Translations under genes and position numbers: made by a program | In this document: one piece after another, positions 24,696 through 33,315 of the stretch | Position numbering within the stretch: position 1 is the stretch's first letter | Layout of the letters: every line of letters begins with the position of its first letter | NCBI GenBank assembly: GCA_965661575.1 | Contig: CBFIEJ010000016.1 | Span: 1 to 47,472 of the forward strand | Direction: 5' to 3' | DNA length: 47,472 nucleotides | Source: UA16 sp965661575 | GTDB taxonomy: Bacteria; Bacteroidota; Bacteroidia; Flavobacteriales_D; Sanyastnellaceae | The notes under the pieces: generated by a model | Database searches by the model: none | What the model was told of the DNA's origin: nothing | The model's input: only the letters and a program-made list of their open reading frames with translations

Positions 24696-25727
24696 TCAGC
24701 TCCTGCTCAAAATTGCCTGGTTAATCTTTTTGATCAGACCAGGCCCGGCATACACAAGGCCAGAGTACACTTGGAGCAAAGTCGCACCAGCCTCCAACTT
24801 CTCAAGTGCGTCCTGTGGCGAACAAATTCCACCGACACCAATGATTGGAAAAGCACCATCAGAGTGGGTATGCAAATAACGAATCACCTCGGTTGATCGT
24901 TCGCGCAACGGAGCTCCGCTCAATCCACCGGCACCGATGGCCTCTATTTCCGGCTTTGACGTTTTCAGACCGCCGCGTTCGATGGTTGTATTGGTAGCAA
25001 TCACACCGGAAATTTGCGTCTCAGTGACCAATTCAATGATATCGTCCAACTGATCATTGGTCAAATCTGGAGCGATTTTCAAAAAGATCGGACGCTGCGC
25101 CGTCTTCGATTCGTTCTGTTGCACCAGAGCCAAAAGCAACTTGGCCAGCGGCTCCTTCTCCTGTAGCTCGCGCAATCCAGGTGTATTCGGCGAACTCACG
25201 TTCACGACGAAATAATCAACGTGGGGATGCAGTGCTTCAAAGCACTTTTCATAATCTGAGATGGCATCCTCATTCGGCGTCACTTTATTCTTGCCGATGT
25301 TGCCGCCAACCAACAAACCTCTGGGACGTTGCTTCAACCGCTCAACCGCTTCGTCCATTCCACCATTATTGAACCCCATGCGATTGATGATTCCATTGTC
25401 CTGTGGCAGACGGAACAATCGGGGCTTCGGGTTGCCAGGTTGTGAAACCGGCGTAACTGTTCCAATTTCAACAAAGCCAAAACCCAACGTGGCCATCTCA
25501 CCTAACCAACGTGCATCTTTATCAAATCCAGCTGCCAACCCCACTGGGTTGGGAAATTTGAGCCCAGCCACTTCCACTTGCAAGGACTGGGAACTCACTG
25601 AAAACCAACGCTTCAAACACCACGACAACCCCGGAATGCGGCATGCAATCTGCAACATCTTCATGGTCAATTCATGAGCCGTTTCGGGCTGAAGTCGAAA
25701 AATTAAAGGTTTTAGCGTGGCGTACAT
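24696..25727 (-). CDS. pyrD: Dihydroorotate dehydrogenase (quinone), class 2
   Basis: 343 residues from the ATG at 25727. An open extension to 25919 crosses the promoter and is rejected. This membrane-associated flavoenzyme oxidises dihydroorotate to orotate with quinone in pyrimidine synthesis. The class 2 layout is clear: N-terminal helical quinone-binding segment (LKPLIFRLQPETAHELTM), GLAAGFDKD, GTVTPVSQPGNPKPRLFRL, INRMGFNN, the catalytic Ser in NVSSPNTPGLRELQ, FLKIAPD, NTT and the FMN phosphate loop GVGGI. A perfect -7 box ends 5 bases before the ATG. Confidence 0.96.
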   Translation of the reverse strand: MYATLKPLIFRLQPETAHELTMKMLQIACRIPGLSWCLKRWFSVSSQSLQVEVAGLKFPNPVGLAAGFDKDARWLGEMATLGFGFVEIGTVTPVSQPGNPKPRLFRLPQDNGIINRMGFNNGGMDEAVERLKQRPRGLLVGGNIGKNKVTPNEDAISDYEKCFEALHPHVDYFVVNVSSPNTPGLRELQEKEPLAKLLLALVQQNESKTAQRPIFLKIAPDLTNDQLDDIIELVTETQISGVIATNTTIERGGLKTSKPEIEAIGAGGLSGAPLRERSTEVIRYLHTHSDGAFPIIGVGGICSPQDALEKLEAGATLLQVYSGLVYAGPGLIKKINQAILSRS

Positions 25728-25732
25728 GGGGA

Positions 25733-25740
25733 CAAAAGTA
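25733..25740 (-). promoter_or_regulatory. -7 promoter box for pyrD
   Basis: The minus strand reads TACTTTTG, a perfect match, then TCCCC and the ATG at 25727. A leaderless transcript is predicted. Confidence 0.55.
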
Positions 25741-25821
25741 CATCTGGAATGAATCAGATATGTTGAAAAAAATGTGGATAGCGTAATCCTACCCCCTCTA
25801 TGAATCAAGCTTCGCAGCGGA

Positions 25822-25829
25822 TAGATTTG
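25822..25829 (+). promoter_or_regulatory. -7 promoter box for the unknown gene at 25840
   Basis: TAGATTTG is a perfect match, ending 10 bases before the ATG. A leader of about five bases is predicted. Confidence 0.5.
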
Positions 25830-25839
25830 ATTCCCAACG

Positions 25840-26400
25840 ATGAGGAACGCAGGACTATTCAGTTGGATGACGAAGAGAAAGCTCACGGAAGAGCAAGTGG
25901 CCACATTTTTTGTGGACACGACCTTCGAGACCGTTGAAAATGGTTGGCCAGAAGTCGCAGCATTCCTGAACGAGTGCGATGGGTTTGAGCAATCACCAGC
26001 ACTCGACCCCGAAGATTACGGCCGTTTTCTGATGATCATCGTGTCAGCCAACATCCAATTGATTCCCAAACATTTTGACAGTGGAGTGGACCGCCAAGTC
26101 ATCCAACGCATCTGCAGCAAGTTTGCAAGGGCCTTGGACATTGGACCTGAGACATTCGCTGGAAAAGTGAAGCAATACCGGGCCTTCATGAAGCAAATAA
26201 ATCAGCCTTCCAAGAATGTTGGGACCGCTATGACGCGAGCGGTGTTCTATAAGTACCATCTGAATCAATACCAGGACGCATACTTCCGCGACATGAATAC
26301 GCCGGAGCCCAATATTCAAAGGGAGCTCAAATGTCTGATGGACCACTTCCTGTGGGATTGGGAAGCGTTCACAGAATCCTATCGCGTCGTCCCCGCCTGA
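25840..26400 (+). CDS. Conserved cytosolic protein of unknown function
   Basis: 186 residues, acidic and mostly helical, without signal peptide, membrane segment or metal motif. The N terminus (GLFSWMTKRKLTEEQVATFFVDTTFETVENGWPEV) has the look of a small Bacteroidota family of unknown role that I recognise only loosely. Aromatic-rich helices follow (FYKYHLNQYQDAYFRDM) and the C terminus reads HFLWDWEAFTESY. The start is the first ATG, supported by the promoter box 10 bases upstream; MTKRKL nine codons later is an alternative. It is a single gene between pyrD (divergent) and smpB (convergent, 7 bases between stops). Confidence 0.78.
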   Translation: MRNAGLFSWMTKRKLTEEQVATFFVDTTFETVENGWPEVAAFLNECDGFEQSPALDPEDYGRFLMIIVSANIQLIPKHFDSGVDRQVIQRICSKFARALDIGPETFAGKVKQYRAFMKQINQPSKNVGTAMTRAVFYKYHLNQYQDAYFRDMNTPEPNIQRELKCLMDHFLWDWEAFTESYRVVPA

Positions 26401-26407
26401 TGCTCAT

Positions 26408-26845
26408 TCAGAGCATACGCTCGATGTCTCTTGAAACGTCTTTGTCCTTGAGGCTGGCGCGTTTATCGTGTAATTTCTTCCCTTTTGCCACGGCGATTTT
26501 AAGCTTGGCATAGCCACTGTCCGAGATGAAGCACAGTGTAGGAATTACGGTCACACCCGTGTCTTTCAACTTCCTTTCCAACTTTTTGAGCTCTGTTTTT
26601 TGCAAGAGAAGCTTCCTTGGCCTGCGCACTTCGTGAGGTGTATAACCCGCGTTGGGATATTCTGCGATGTACATATTGAATACAAAGAACTCTCCATTCC
26701 AAAACCGAGCATAGGACTCCGTAATGCTTGCCTTGCCCTTCCGAATCGATTTGATTTCAGAACCAACCAATTGCATGCCAGCGGTAAATTCATCCGTCAA
26801 AAAATACGTGTAAGACGCTTTTTTATTTTTAATTGCACTGGCCAT
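26408..26845 (-). CDS. smpB: SsrA-binding protein
   Basis: 145 residues from the ATG at 26845. SmpB binds tmRNA and brings it to stalled ribosomes for trans-translation. The OB-fold core is recognisable: NKKASYTYFL, EFTAGMQLVGSEIKSIRKGKASI, ESYARFWNGEFFVFNMYIAEY and the tmRNA-contact RPRKLLLQKTEL. The basic tail that mimics a codon-anticodon helix (VAKGKKLHDKRASLKDKD) is complete. The ATG is chosen because a perfect -7 box ends 4 bases upstream; the longer frame to 26875 starts within the promoter. The tmRNA gene itself is not in this window. Confidence 0.96.
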   Translation of the reverse strand: MASAIKNKKASYTYFLTDEFTAGMQLVGSEIKSIRKGKASITESYARFWNGEFFVFNMYIAEYPNAGYTPHEVRRPRKLLLQKTELKKLERKLKDTGVTVIPTLCFISDSGYAKLKIAVAKGKKLHDKRASLKDKDVSRDIERML

Positions 26846-26849
26846 GAGA

Positions 26850-26857
26850 CAAAAGTA
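26850..26857 (-). promoter_or_regulatory. -7 promoter box for smpB
   Basis: The minus strand reads TACTTTTG, then TCTC and the ATG at 26845. It is back-to-back with the ada box at 26882; the two predicted transcript starts are about 48 bases apart. Confidence 0.6.
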
Positions 26858-26881
26858 CTCAACCAACGGCCTCAACTCTAC

Positions 26882-26889
26882 TACCTTTG
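26882..26889 (+). promoter_or_regulatory. -7 promoter box for adenosine deaminase operon
   Basis: TACCTTTG is a perfect match, then GAAC and the ATG at 26894. A leaderless transcript is predicted. Confidence 0.6.
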
Positions 26890-26893
26890 GAAC

Positions 26894-27937
26894 ATGTTCA
26901 AAACACCGCCTTCACTCAAGGAGCTAAAAGCGATGCCAAAAGTGGAGTTGCATTGCCACTTAGAACTCGCCGTCCGACAGAGCACTCTGCGCGAATTTGC
27001 CGGCATCAGCGGCCTGGACGTCTCAACCAATCAAGCATTTGCTGATGCGTTCTTGATTCAAGAGCCCATGGGTGAACTCAAATCAGTGCTGCACAAATTC
27101 CTGAATACGAGGAATGTTATTACGGAGGAAGAATGGATGGAGCGTGTCGCTTTCGAGGCTTGTGAAGACATGTACCTATTGTCCAATGTACGCGTCCTTG
27201 AACTTCGCTATGCGCCCAGCTTTTTACTGGATCATCACAGCCACATGAAAGCTGACCGGCTTCAAGATGCCATCATACGTGGCGTGCAACGTGCCGAACG
27301 TTCTTATCCCATTGCCGTGGGTTTGATCTGCATTTTGCAGCGTACAAAGTCCGTAGCCGAAAACGAAAAATGGGTTGATTTCGCATTGCAGCCCGACAAC
27401 CAATTCATCGGCTTGGATTTGGCCGACAACGAAGTCGACTTCGACCCAGAACCCTTTGTTCCTCTCTTTCACAAAGCAAAAGACAACGGGCTTGGCATCA
27501 CTGTGCATGCCGGAGAACCCAATGTGCGAGGAATTTCGCGTAATATCCGAACGGCAATTGAACAGATGGGAGCAGATCGAATTGGACATGGATTGCAAGC
27601 CATCGAAGATCCAGAGGTGGTCTCTTTGTTATTGAATACCGAGGTGCCTTTGGAATTATGCCCAACGAGCAATGTGCTTACAGGGGCATGCGCTTCCATT
27701 GAAACCCACCCTTTCAAGGCATTGCTCGATGCTGGCGTGAAAGTCACGATCAACACGGACGACCCCGGCATTATGTGCACCAATCTCCAACATGAATACG
27801 ACTTATTGAACCACGCTTTCAAGATTGACCTCAAATCCTTCGAAGCATGCAACGCTTGGGCCCTAGACACGAGCTTTATCGCATCGACGAAGAAGAAAGC
27901 TGCTTGGGACAAACGCTTCCAATCCACAGCATCATGA
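26894..27937 (+). CDS. Adenosine deaminase-family protein
   Basis: 347 residues from the ATG at 26894, chosen because a promoter box ends 4 bases upstream; the longer open frame from 26600 runs through smpB. Members deaminate adenosine (or adenine and related purines) hydrolytically at a zinc site. Metal and catalytic motifs are present: PKVELHCHLE (HxH), ELRYAP, VHAGEP (His and proton-donor Glu), RIGHG, ELCPTSNVLTG and NTDDPG (Asp ligand). The usual HLDG/HLEG is HLEL here, so substrate preference may differ from canonical adenosine deaminase. The stop overlaps the next gene by 4 bases (27934-27937). Confidence 0.88.
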   Translation: MFKTPPSLKELKAMPKVELHCHLELAVRQSTLREFAGISGLDVSTNQAFADAFLIQEPMGELKSVLHKFLNTRNVITEEEWMERVAFEACEDMYLLSNVRVLELRYAPSFLLDHHSHMKADRLQDAIIRGVQRAERSYPIAVGLICILQRTKSVAENEKWVDFALQPDNQFIGLDLADNEVDFDPEPFVPLFHKAKDNGLGITVHAGEPNVRGISRNIRTAIEQMGADRIGHGLQAIEDPEVVSLLLNTEVPLELCPTSNVLTGACASIETHPFKALLDAGVKVTINTDDPGIMCTNLQHEYDLLNHAFKIDLKSFEACNAWALDTSFIASTKKKAAWDKRFQSTAS

Positions 27938-29853
27938 CAAATTTATTCCCCCGACACATCAATCTTTTCGCATCATTTGCGTTGATTTTCGGACTCATCT
28001 CCTTCGCAAAAGCACAGGAAAATACCGTCGGAACAGTTGCATACGACCCCGACATTTTCGCGCCAGGATTTACGCTGGTTTACCCGCACAACCAACCTCA
28101 TGCGCGGCTGATTGATGGTTGTGGAGAAGTGGTTCATATTTGGGAAAACGAAGTGGATCGTGTGCCCGGCAACAGTGCCATGCTGACCCCATCGGGTGGT
28201 TTGGTGTGGGCGCACCGACCAATCGATGACTCTGGCTCTCCTATCGTAGCCGGCGGACGAGGAGAGACCATCGAAATGCGCTCATGGGACAACATTCCCT
28301 TGTGGAGTTACACATTGAATGACAGCACTGGTCGGCTGCACCATGACTTTGCGTTAATGAACAATGGAAATGTTCTAGCCATTGCATGGGAACAAATGGA
28401 TTCATTGGAAGCTGTTCAGGCTGGTCGAAATCCAGAAAACCTCGAAGGAGGCGTGCTCTGGAGTGAACGCTTGATAGAACTTGAGCCAAACGGTGACGGC
28501 GGTGCTCTTATCGTCTGGGAATGGCGCGTTTGGGACCATCTCATCCAAGATTTCGACTCCACCAAAAATAACTTCGGAGTGATTGCAGAGAACCCCCAAC
28601 GCATCGACATCAACTTCGGAACGATCGGAAATAATGCGCCGGATTGGCTGCATGCAAATGGCATTGATTACAATCCTCAAACCAATCAAGTGTTGCTCAG
28701 TGTGCCCAATTTTGACGAACTCTGGATCATTGATCGCGATCAAGATGAGGTGGGGCTGGTTTGGCGCTGGGGAAACCCCGAAGCTTATGGCCAGGGTACT
28801 TCCGAAGACCAACGGTTGTTCTACCAACACAGCGGCATTTGGCTCGATGCACCCTACCTGCAGAACTCGCCAGATTTCGGGAAAATCGGCGTGTTTAACA
28901 ATCGCAATCCAGGTGCGACAGGACCGTTCTCCAGTGTGCATACCATTGATCCCACATGGCAGGAATCAGATAGCACGTACGCAAAGGACGAGAACACTTA
29001 CTTGCCCATGGATTTTGACTGGACTTGGACTGCTCCTGTTCCGACAGACTTTTTCAGCAGCGGACTATCTAACTTTGAACGCCTCGCCAATGGCAATAAT
29101 CTCATCTTGGCAGGACGAGAGGGAGAAATCCTCGAATTGACTGCGGAGGGCGATACAGCATGGCGCTATGTTGTTCCACTTCAAAGCGGCGTTGCCGTTG
29201 AACAAGGAACAGAACTCGGCACCAACGCAAACATCCTATTCAAGGCACGCCGCTACCCTGCTCTATTTCCCGCCTTTGCAGATGTAAATCTCGAGCCATC
29301 CGGGGTTTGGGAATTGAATCCGCAACCGCTCGAGAGCTGTCAACCTTGTGCGCTTGATGTGAGCATAGAAGTCATCGAAAACGAATATGCCAGTGCAGAC
29401 GTTTCTGGTGCATTTGGCGAAACCACAATGACGTGGTCCTTATTTGACGTAAACCTCTGCGATACGGACACGCTGTTCTTTTTAGATGAGGAAAGCCCAT
29501 GCCAATCCAACTTAGATCTATTGGTTTCAGGGGATATCGTCACCCTTACGGTCATTGATCAGCAAGGTTGCGAGGCAAGCACAACGTTCACATGGACCGA
29601 GATCACCCGAGTGAGCAACGTGGATGAACCGGTAATGCGCGCCTTCCCCAACCCCAGCTCTGGAGCAATAACATTGACCGGACTGCCTTTGAATACTACC
29701 GTACACGTCCTAAACGCGTCCGGCCGGCACGTCTTCAATCACTCAACCCTTTCCAATTCGGTTCTGCACATTTCCATTGATCATCTTCCCGCCGGCTGGT
29801 ATTTCATCGAATCTGCAGGACAACGGATTCCAATCATCCTCATGCCGCACTAA
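27934..29853 (+). CDS. T9SS-exported arylsulfotransferase-like protein
   Basis: 639 residues from the ATG that overlaps the ada stop. A signal peptide ends near AKAQ. Residues about 30-500 resemble the arylsulfotransferase (ASST) beta-propeller family: FTLVYPHNQPHARLIDGCG, HHDFALMNNGN, the His motif WLHANGIDYNP, LWIIDRD, LVWRWGN and HSGIWLD. ASSTs move sulfate between phenols outside the cytoplasm. The final 90 or so residues are a type-A T9SS sorting domain (AFPNPSSGAITLTG, GWYFIESAG), preceded by a Cys-rich Ig-like segment. It is predicted to be surface-attached or released. Function as a true sulfotransferase is inference; some propeller relatives are not enzymes. Confidence 0.84.
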   Translation: MTNLFPRHINLFASFALIFGLISFAKAQENTVGTVAYDPDIFAPGFTLVYPHNQPHARLIDGCGEVVHIWENEVDRVPGNSAMLTPSGGLVWAHRPIDDSGSPIVAGGRGETIEMRSWDNIPLWSYTLNDSTGRLHHDFALMNNGNVLAIAWEQMDSLEAVQAGRNPENLEGGVLWSERLIELEPNGDGGALIVWEWRVWDHLIQDFDSTKNNFGVIAENPQRIDINFGTIGNNAPDWLHANGIDYNPQTNQVLLSVPNFDELWIIDRDQDEVGLVWRWGNPEAYGQGTSEDQRLFYQHSGIWLDAPYLQNSPDFGKIGVFNNRNPGATGPFSSVHTIDPTWQESDSTYAKDENTYLPMDFDWTWTAPVPTDFFSSGLSNFERLANGNNLILAGREGEILELTAEGDTAWRYVVPLQSGVAVEQGTELGTNANILFKARRYPALFPAFADVNLEPSGVWELNPQPLESCQPCALDVSIEVIENEYASADVSGAFGETTMTWSLFDVNLCDTDTLFFLDEESPCQSNLDLLVSGDIVTLTVIDQQGCEASTTFTWTEITRVSNVDEPVMRAFPNPSSGAITLTGLPLNTTVHVLNASGRHVFNHSTLSNSVLHISIDHLPAGWYFIESAGQRIPIILMPH

Positions 29854-29859
29854 ATTAGC

Positions 29860-30642
29860 ATGATGAATAAGTCAATCGTGGTTTCTCAAGTGGACGGAGT
29901 GTGCACCATTGCTCTCAACCGCCCTGAAGTTTTCAATAGCTTTGACCAAGCCATGGGAAAGGCATTTCAGCGAGCGCTAGATGATGCAGCTGAAGCCCCT
30001 GAAGTGCGGTGTGTTGTGATTACAGGAAGTGGAAAGGCCTTTTGCGCTGGTCAAGATCTGAAGGAAGTCACCGCACCCGACGCACCTGACTTTACACACA
30101 TCGTGGAAAACACCTACAACGCAAGCATTCGACGCATTCGAAACATGGAAAAGCCGGTTGTTGGCGCCATCAATGGTGTTGCCGCTGGAGCAGGAGCAAA
30201 CATTGCATTGGCCTGCGACTTAACCATCGCAAAGAGCTCTGTCAAGTTCATCCAAGCTTTCTCCAAAATTGGTTTGATCCCAGATAGCGGGGGAACATGG
30301 ATGCTCCCCCGATTGGTGGGCATGCAACGCGCGGCGGCAATGGCCTTTTTCGGAGAGCCCGTGCTGGCAAGCGACGCAGAAGCCATGGGCTTGATCTACA
30401 AATCTGTCGCTGACGAAATGTTCGAAGAAGAAGTTGCTGCCTTGGCAACGCGACTCGCGAGCCTGCCCACTTATGGCCTTGGATTGACAAAAAAAGCCTT
30501 CAACCTAGGGTTGGATAGCGATCTTTCTTCCCACCTCACGACGGAACGTGATTTGCAAATGAAAGCCTCCCAGAGCGATGACTATGCCGAAGGTGTGGCC
30601 TCTTTCCTTGAAAAACGCAAACCCTCTTTTCAAGGAAAGTGA
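29860..30642 (+). CDS. Enoyl-CoA hydratase/isomerase (PaaG-like)
   Basis: 260-residue crotonase-fold enzyme. Motifs are IALNRPEVFNSFD, ITGSGKAFCAGQDLKE (oxyanion hole and start of the active-site loop), KPVVGAINGVAAGAGANIALACDL and KIGLIPDSGGTWMLPR. The GLIPDSGG segment, with Asp in place of the second catalytic Glu of typical hydratases, is characteristic of the PaaG isomerase branch (2-(1,2-epoxy-1,2-dihydrophenyl)acetyl-CoA isomerase). No other phenylacetate genes are nearby, so it may serve fatty-acid oxidation. It starts 6 bases after the arylsulfotransferase-like gene. Confidence 0.88.
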   Translation: MMNKSIVVSQVDGVCTIALNRPEVFNSFDQAMGKAFQRALDDAAEAPEVRCVVITGSGKAFCAGQDLKEVTAPDAPDFTHIVENTYNASIRRIRNMEKPVVGAINGVAAGAGANIALACDLTIAKSSVKFIQAFSKIGLIPDSGGTWMLPRLVGMQRAAAMAFFGEPVLASDAEAMGLIYKSVADEMFEEEVAALATRLASLPTYGLGLTKKAFNLGLDSDLSSHLTTERDLQMKASQSDDYAEGVASFLEKRKPSFQGK

Positions 30643-30920
30643 TGGAACAAACTTGGATAAGCACGGAAGATCAACTTCCCAATGATGACCAACGGGTGTT
30701 GGCTTTCATCCCTGATAACAAGGTATTCTTACCTGGAAAAGACCTCGAATTTGAAATTCGTGAGGTCATTGTCCTGCGCTTTTGTGCCAACCACTTTGCC
30801 AACGATTCCGTCAAAGCCCAAAAGCACGGCGTTCACTTTTGGGCAGGTGAAGGAAGCAGCAATCGCTACTTTTCTGAAGTCACACATTGGATGCCTATTC
30901 CTGCGGCTCCAGCTGTCTGA
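30642..30920 (+). CDS. DUF551-like small protein
   Basis: 92 residues from the ATG at 30642, which overlaps the upstream stop by one base (TGATG). The start WISTEDQLPNDDQRVLAFIPD and the end VTHWMPIPAAP match the WIS...LP...HWMPLP frame of DUF551, a domain common in phage and bacterial proteins of unknown function. It is cytosolic and acidic. The tight spacing places it as the last gene of the ada unit. It converges with rsmE, one base between stops. Confidence 0.75.
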   Translation: MEQTWISTEDQLPNDDQRVLAFIPDNKVFLPGKDLEFEIREVIVLRFCANHFANDSVKAQKHGVHFWAGEGSSNRYFSEVTHWMPIPAAPAV

Positions 30921-30921
30921 A

Positions 30922-31632
30922 TCAAACGGAAATCGATTGCGCTCTCTGAGCCAATGCAAACATTTGAATCGCAGCCAATCCGGCAGTCTCTGTCCGCAAA
31001 CGTTGCGCGCCAAGAGACACTTCCGCGGCGCCTATATTTTTGGCCTTGGCGATTTCATCGGGTGTAAAGTCACCCTCTGGTCCAATGGCCATCCAGCATG
31101 AATCACTTGGATTGAGCGCATCAAAAAAATGCTGCTTCTCCCCCTGTTCGCAATGCGCGATGAACCCCGGACCTTGAGCAAGCTGGAGAAATGACTCCCA
31201 AGACATTGCGGGCATTAATTCTGTCAGCCAGAGCTGTTGGGATTGTTTCATCGCAGAAATCAATATACGATTCCACCGTTCCCTCTTCTCCTTTGAGCGC
31301 TCACACCTTGTTGTCCAAACCGGTTGAATACGACTGACTCCGTACTCCATGGCTTTCTCAAGCATCCACTCAAATCGATCTGTGCTTTTGGTAGGAGCAA
31401 TCACCAGGGTCAATTGTACCTCAGGAGCAGGAACTCGTTCAATGAGCTGGGTTTGCAACACACATTCACGCTTATCAAGTTGATGAAGCGTTCCATGATA
31501 ACGCCCGCCCTTGCCATCGATCAGAAGAAACTCATCACCCACAGAGGCACGCAAAACGCGCACCATGTGCTTTGATTCTTCTGAATCCAATTGATGCATG
31601 GGCTGAACTTCAGGCGCATAGAAATACCGCAT
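30922..31632 (-). CDS. rsmE: 16S rRNA (uracil1498-N3)-methyltransferase
   Basis: 236 residues from the ATG at 31632; the in-frame ATG at 31650 lies upstream of the promoter box. SPOUT-class methyltransferase acting on U1498 in the 30S subunit. An N-terminal PUA-like domain (MRYFYAPEV, HMVRVLRASVGDEFLLIDGKG) precedes the trefoil-knot domain: IAPTKSTDRFEWMLEKAMEYGV, a SERSK-like WTTRCERSKEK, AMKQSQQLWL, GPEGDFTPDE and LGAQRLRTETAGLAAI, the knot motifs that bind SAM. It lies 34 bases downstream of pckA but has its own promoter box. Confidence 0.95.
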   Translation of the reverse strand: MRYFYAPEVQPMHQLDSEESKHMVRVLRASVGDEFLLIDGKGGRYHGTLHQLDKRECVLQTQLIERVPAPEVQLTLVIAPTKSTDRFEWMLEKAMEYGVSRIQPVWTTRCERSKEKRERWNRILISAMKQSQQLWLTELMPAMSWESFLQLAQGPGFIAHCEQGEKQHFFDALNPSDSCWMAIGPEGDFTPDEIAKAKNIGAAEVSLGAQRLRTETAGLAAIQMFALAQRAQSISV

Positions 31633-31635
31633 GCC

Positions 31636-31643
31636 CAAAGTTA
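31636..31643 (-). promoter_or_regulatory. -7 promoter box for rsmE
   Basis: The minus strand reads TAACTTTG, then GGC and the ATG at 31632. It lies between the pckA stop and rsmE, giving rsmE an independent, leaderless start. Confidence 0.6.
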
Positions 31644-31666
31644 CGCTCAATGCTTCACACAGCGCA

Positions 31667-33286
31667 TCAACGTTTCGTGGGCGACCCCACTAACATCGCA
31701 GGTGTGGCAGCCTGCTCAAACTTTTCAAAATTGGCACAAAAAAGATCGGCCAACTTTGCCGCTGCTGTGGCATACGCCTCAGCATCATTCCAAGTTTTGG
31801 AAGGAATCAAAAGATTCTCTGGAACTCCGGGGCAGACCACAGGAGAATTCAAGCCAAACACCTCATCTCTGTGATACTCCACGTGATCGAGATCGCCGTG
31901 CATTGCCGCCTGAATCATGGCGCGAGTGTAGCTGAGTTTCATTCGTTCTCCAACTCCATACCCGCCTCCACTCCATCCCGTGTTAACAAGCCAAATTCGC
32001 GCACCGTGTTTTTCGAGTCGTTCACCCAACATCGAAGCATACTTTGTTGGGGCCAACGGCATGAATGGTGCGCCAAAGCATGCACTGAAGGTCGCTTGAG
32101 GCTCAGTAACTCCCACCTCTGTGCCTGCGACTTTTGCCGTATAACCGCACAGGAAGTGATACATCGCTTGACCATTTTCAAGGCGACTGATCGGAGGCAT
32201 GACGCCAAAGGCATCGCACGTCAAGAAAAACACATCCTTTGGATGTCCACCCTTACCTGTTTTGACAGCACCAGGAATGTGATGCAGCGGGTAGGAAACA
32301 CGCGTATTTTGCGTGTATGTTGCGTCCATGTAGTTCGGCGTGATTCCGTCAGGATTGAAGCCGATGTTTTCCAACATTGCGCCAAATTTAATCGCCTGAT
32401 ATATTTGAGGTTCCTTGGACGGCTCCAGATCAATGGTTTTGGCATAACAGCCTCCTTCCATGTTGAAGATTCCGTCGTCGCCCCATCCATGTTCATCATC
32501 GCCAATTAAGTTGCGATTCTCGTCACTACTCAACGTTGTTTTTCCCGTTCCTGACAAGCCGAAAAACACGGCCACATCTCCTTGGTCATTGACATTGGAC
32601 GAACAATGCATCGGCATCACACCATGCACTGTTGGCAAAACAAAATTCATCACTGAGAACATCCCCTTCTTGATCTCACCCGTGTAAGCGGAACCAGCTA
32701 TGAGGATGATTTTTTCTGTAAAATCGACAGCAGTAACATTGCCTTGTCGGCATCCATGAACTTCGGGATCAGCATCAAATGAAGGAGCACAAATGACCGT
32801 CCATTCCGGCGCTGGAACCAAAACATCTTGCTCTTCAAGCCGAATAAACATGTTGTGCACGAACAGATTGGCCCAAGCCTTTTCCGTGATGACACGCGTT
32901 CGAATTTGCGTCGCAGGATCGGCACCAACAGCAGCGTCCCTTACAAACACGCTTTTGCCTTCTAGGTGAGCCGTCATGTCGGAACGCAAGCGACCGAAAC
33001 ATGCAGAATCTATGGGTTGATTGATTTCGCCCCAATCCACCGTGTCCGCTGTCAAATCATCTTTGACCAAGAAGCGGTCCTTCGGGGAGCGTCCGGTAAA
33101 CTGACCGGTAGAGATGGCAAGTGCTCCAGACTCCGTGAGCACGCCTTCACCCCTCAGCAGGGTTTGCAAGATTAATTTCGCAGGTGGAAGGTTCCAGTGA
33201 GCGCGACCCACTCCTTCCAAATTGACAGCCTCTAATGTGGCGTCAAATGGGGTGTTTCCTAAATGTTTCATTGGAGAATTGTTCAT
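31667..33286 (-). CDS. pckA: Phosphoenolpyruvate carboxykinase (ATP)
   Basis: 539 residues from the ATG at 33286 (MNNSPMKHLG); the longer frame from 33370 runs past the promoter. It converts oxaloacetate and ATP to phosphoenolpyruvate, ADP and CO2, the entry step of gluconeogenesis. The ATP-type signatures are present: TGRSPKDRF, the kinase-1a P-loop GLSGTGKTTLS (about 242-252), DDEHGW with kinase-2 and metal residues, NMEGGCYAK, YPLHHIPGA and the adenine-binding C-terminal region NTGWSGGGYGVG. mdh, which supplies its substrate, is in the same window but is separately transcribed. Confidence 0.97.
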   Translation of the reverse strand: MNNSPMKHLGNTPFDATLEAVNLEGVGRAHWNLPPAKLILQTLLRGEGVLTESGALAISTGQFTGRSPKDRFLVKDDLTADTVDWGEINQPIDSACFGRLRSDMTAHLEGKSVFVRDAAVGADPATQIRTRVITEKAWANLFVHNMFIRLEEQDVLVPAPEWTVICAPSFDADPEVHGCRQGNVTAVDFTEKIILIAGSAYTGEIKKGMFSVMNFVLPTVHGVMPMHCSSNVNDQGDVAVFFGLSGTGKTTLSSDENRNLIGDDEHGWGDDGIFNMEGGCYAKTIDLEPSKEPQIYQAIKFGAMLENIGFNPDGITPNYMDATYTQNTRVSYPLHHIPGAVKTGKGGHPKDVFFLTCDAFGVMPPISRLENGQAMYHFLCGYTAKVAGTEVGVTEPQATFSACFGAPFMPLAPTKYASMLGERLEKHGARIWLVNTGWSGGGYGVGERMKLSYTRAMIQAAMHGDLDHVEYHRDEVFGLNSPVVCPGVPENLLIPSKTWNDAEAYATAAAKLADLFCANFEKFEQAATPAMLVGSPTKR

Positions 33287-33300
33287 TGCATTTCTCAATT

Positions 33301-33308
33301 CAAATATA
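33301..33308 (-). promoter_or_regulatory. -7 promoter box for pckA
   Basis: The minus strand reads TATATTTG, a perfect match, ending 14 bases before the ATG at 33286. Confidence 0.55.
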
Positions 33309-33315
33309 ATAAATT

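Noticed and set aside
31871..32509. Long open frame antisense to pckA.
   Set aside because: It is entirely inside the PEP carboxykinase gene and its protein resembles nothing known.
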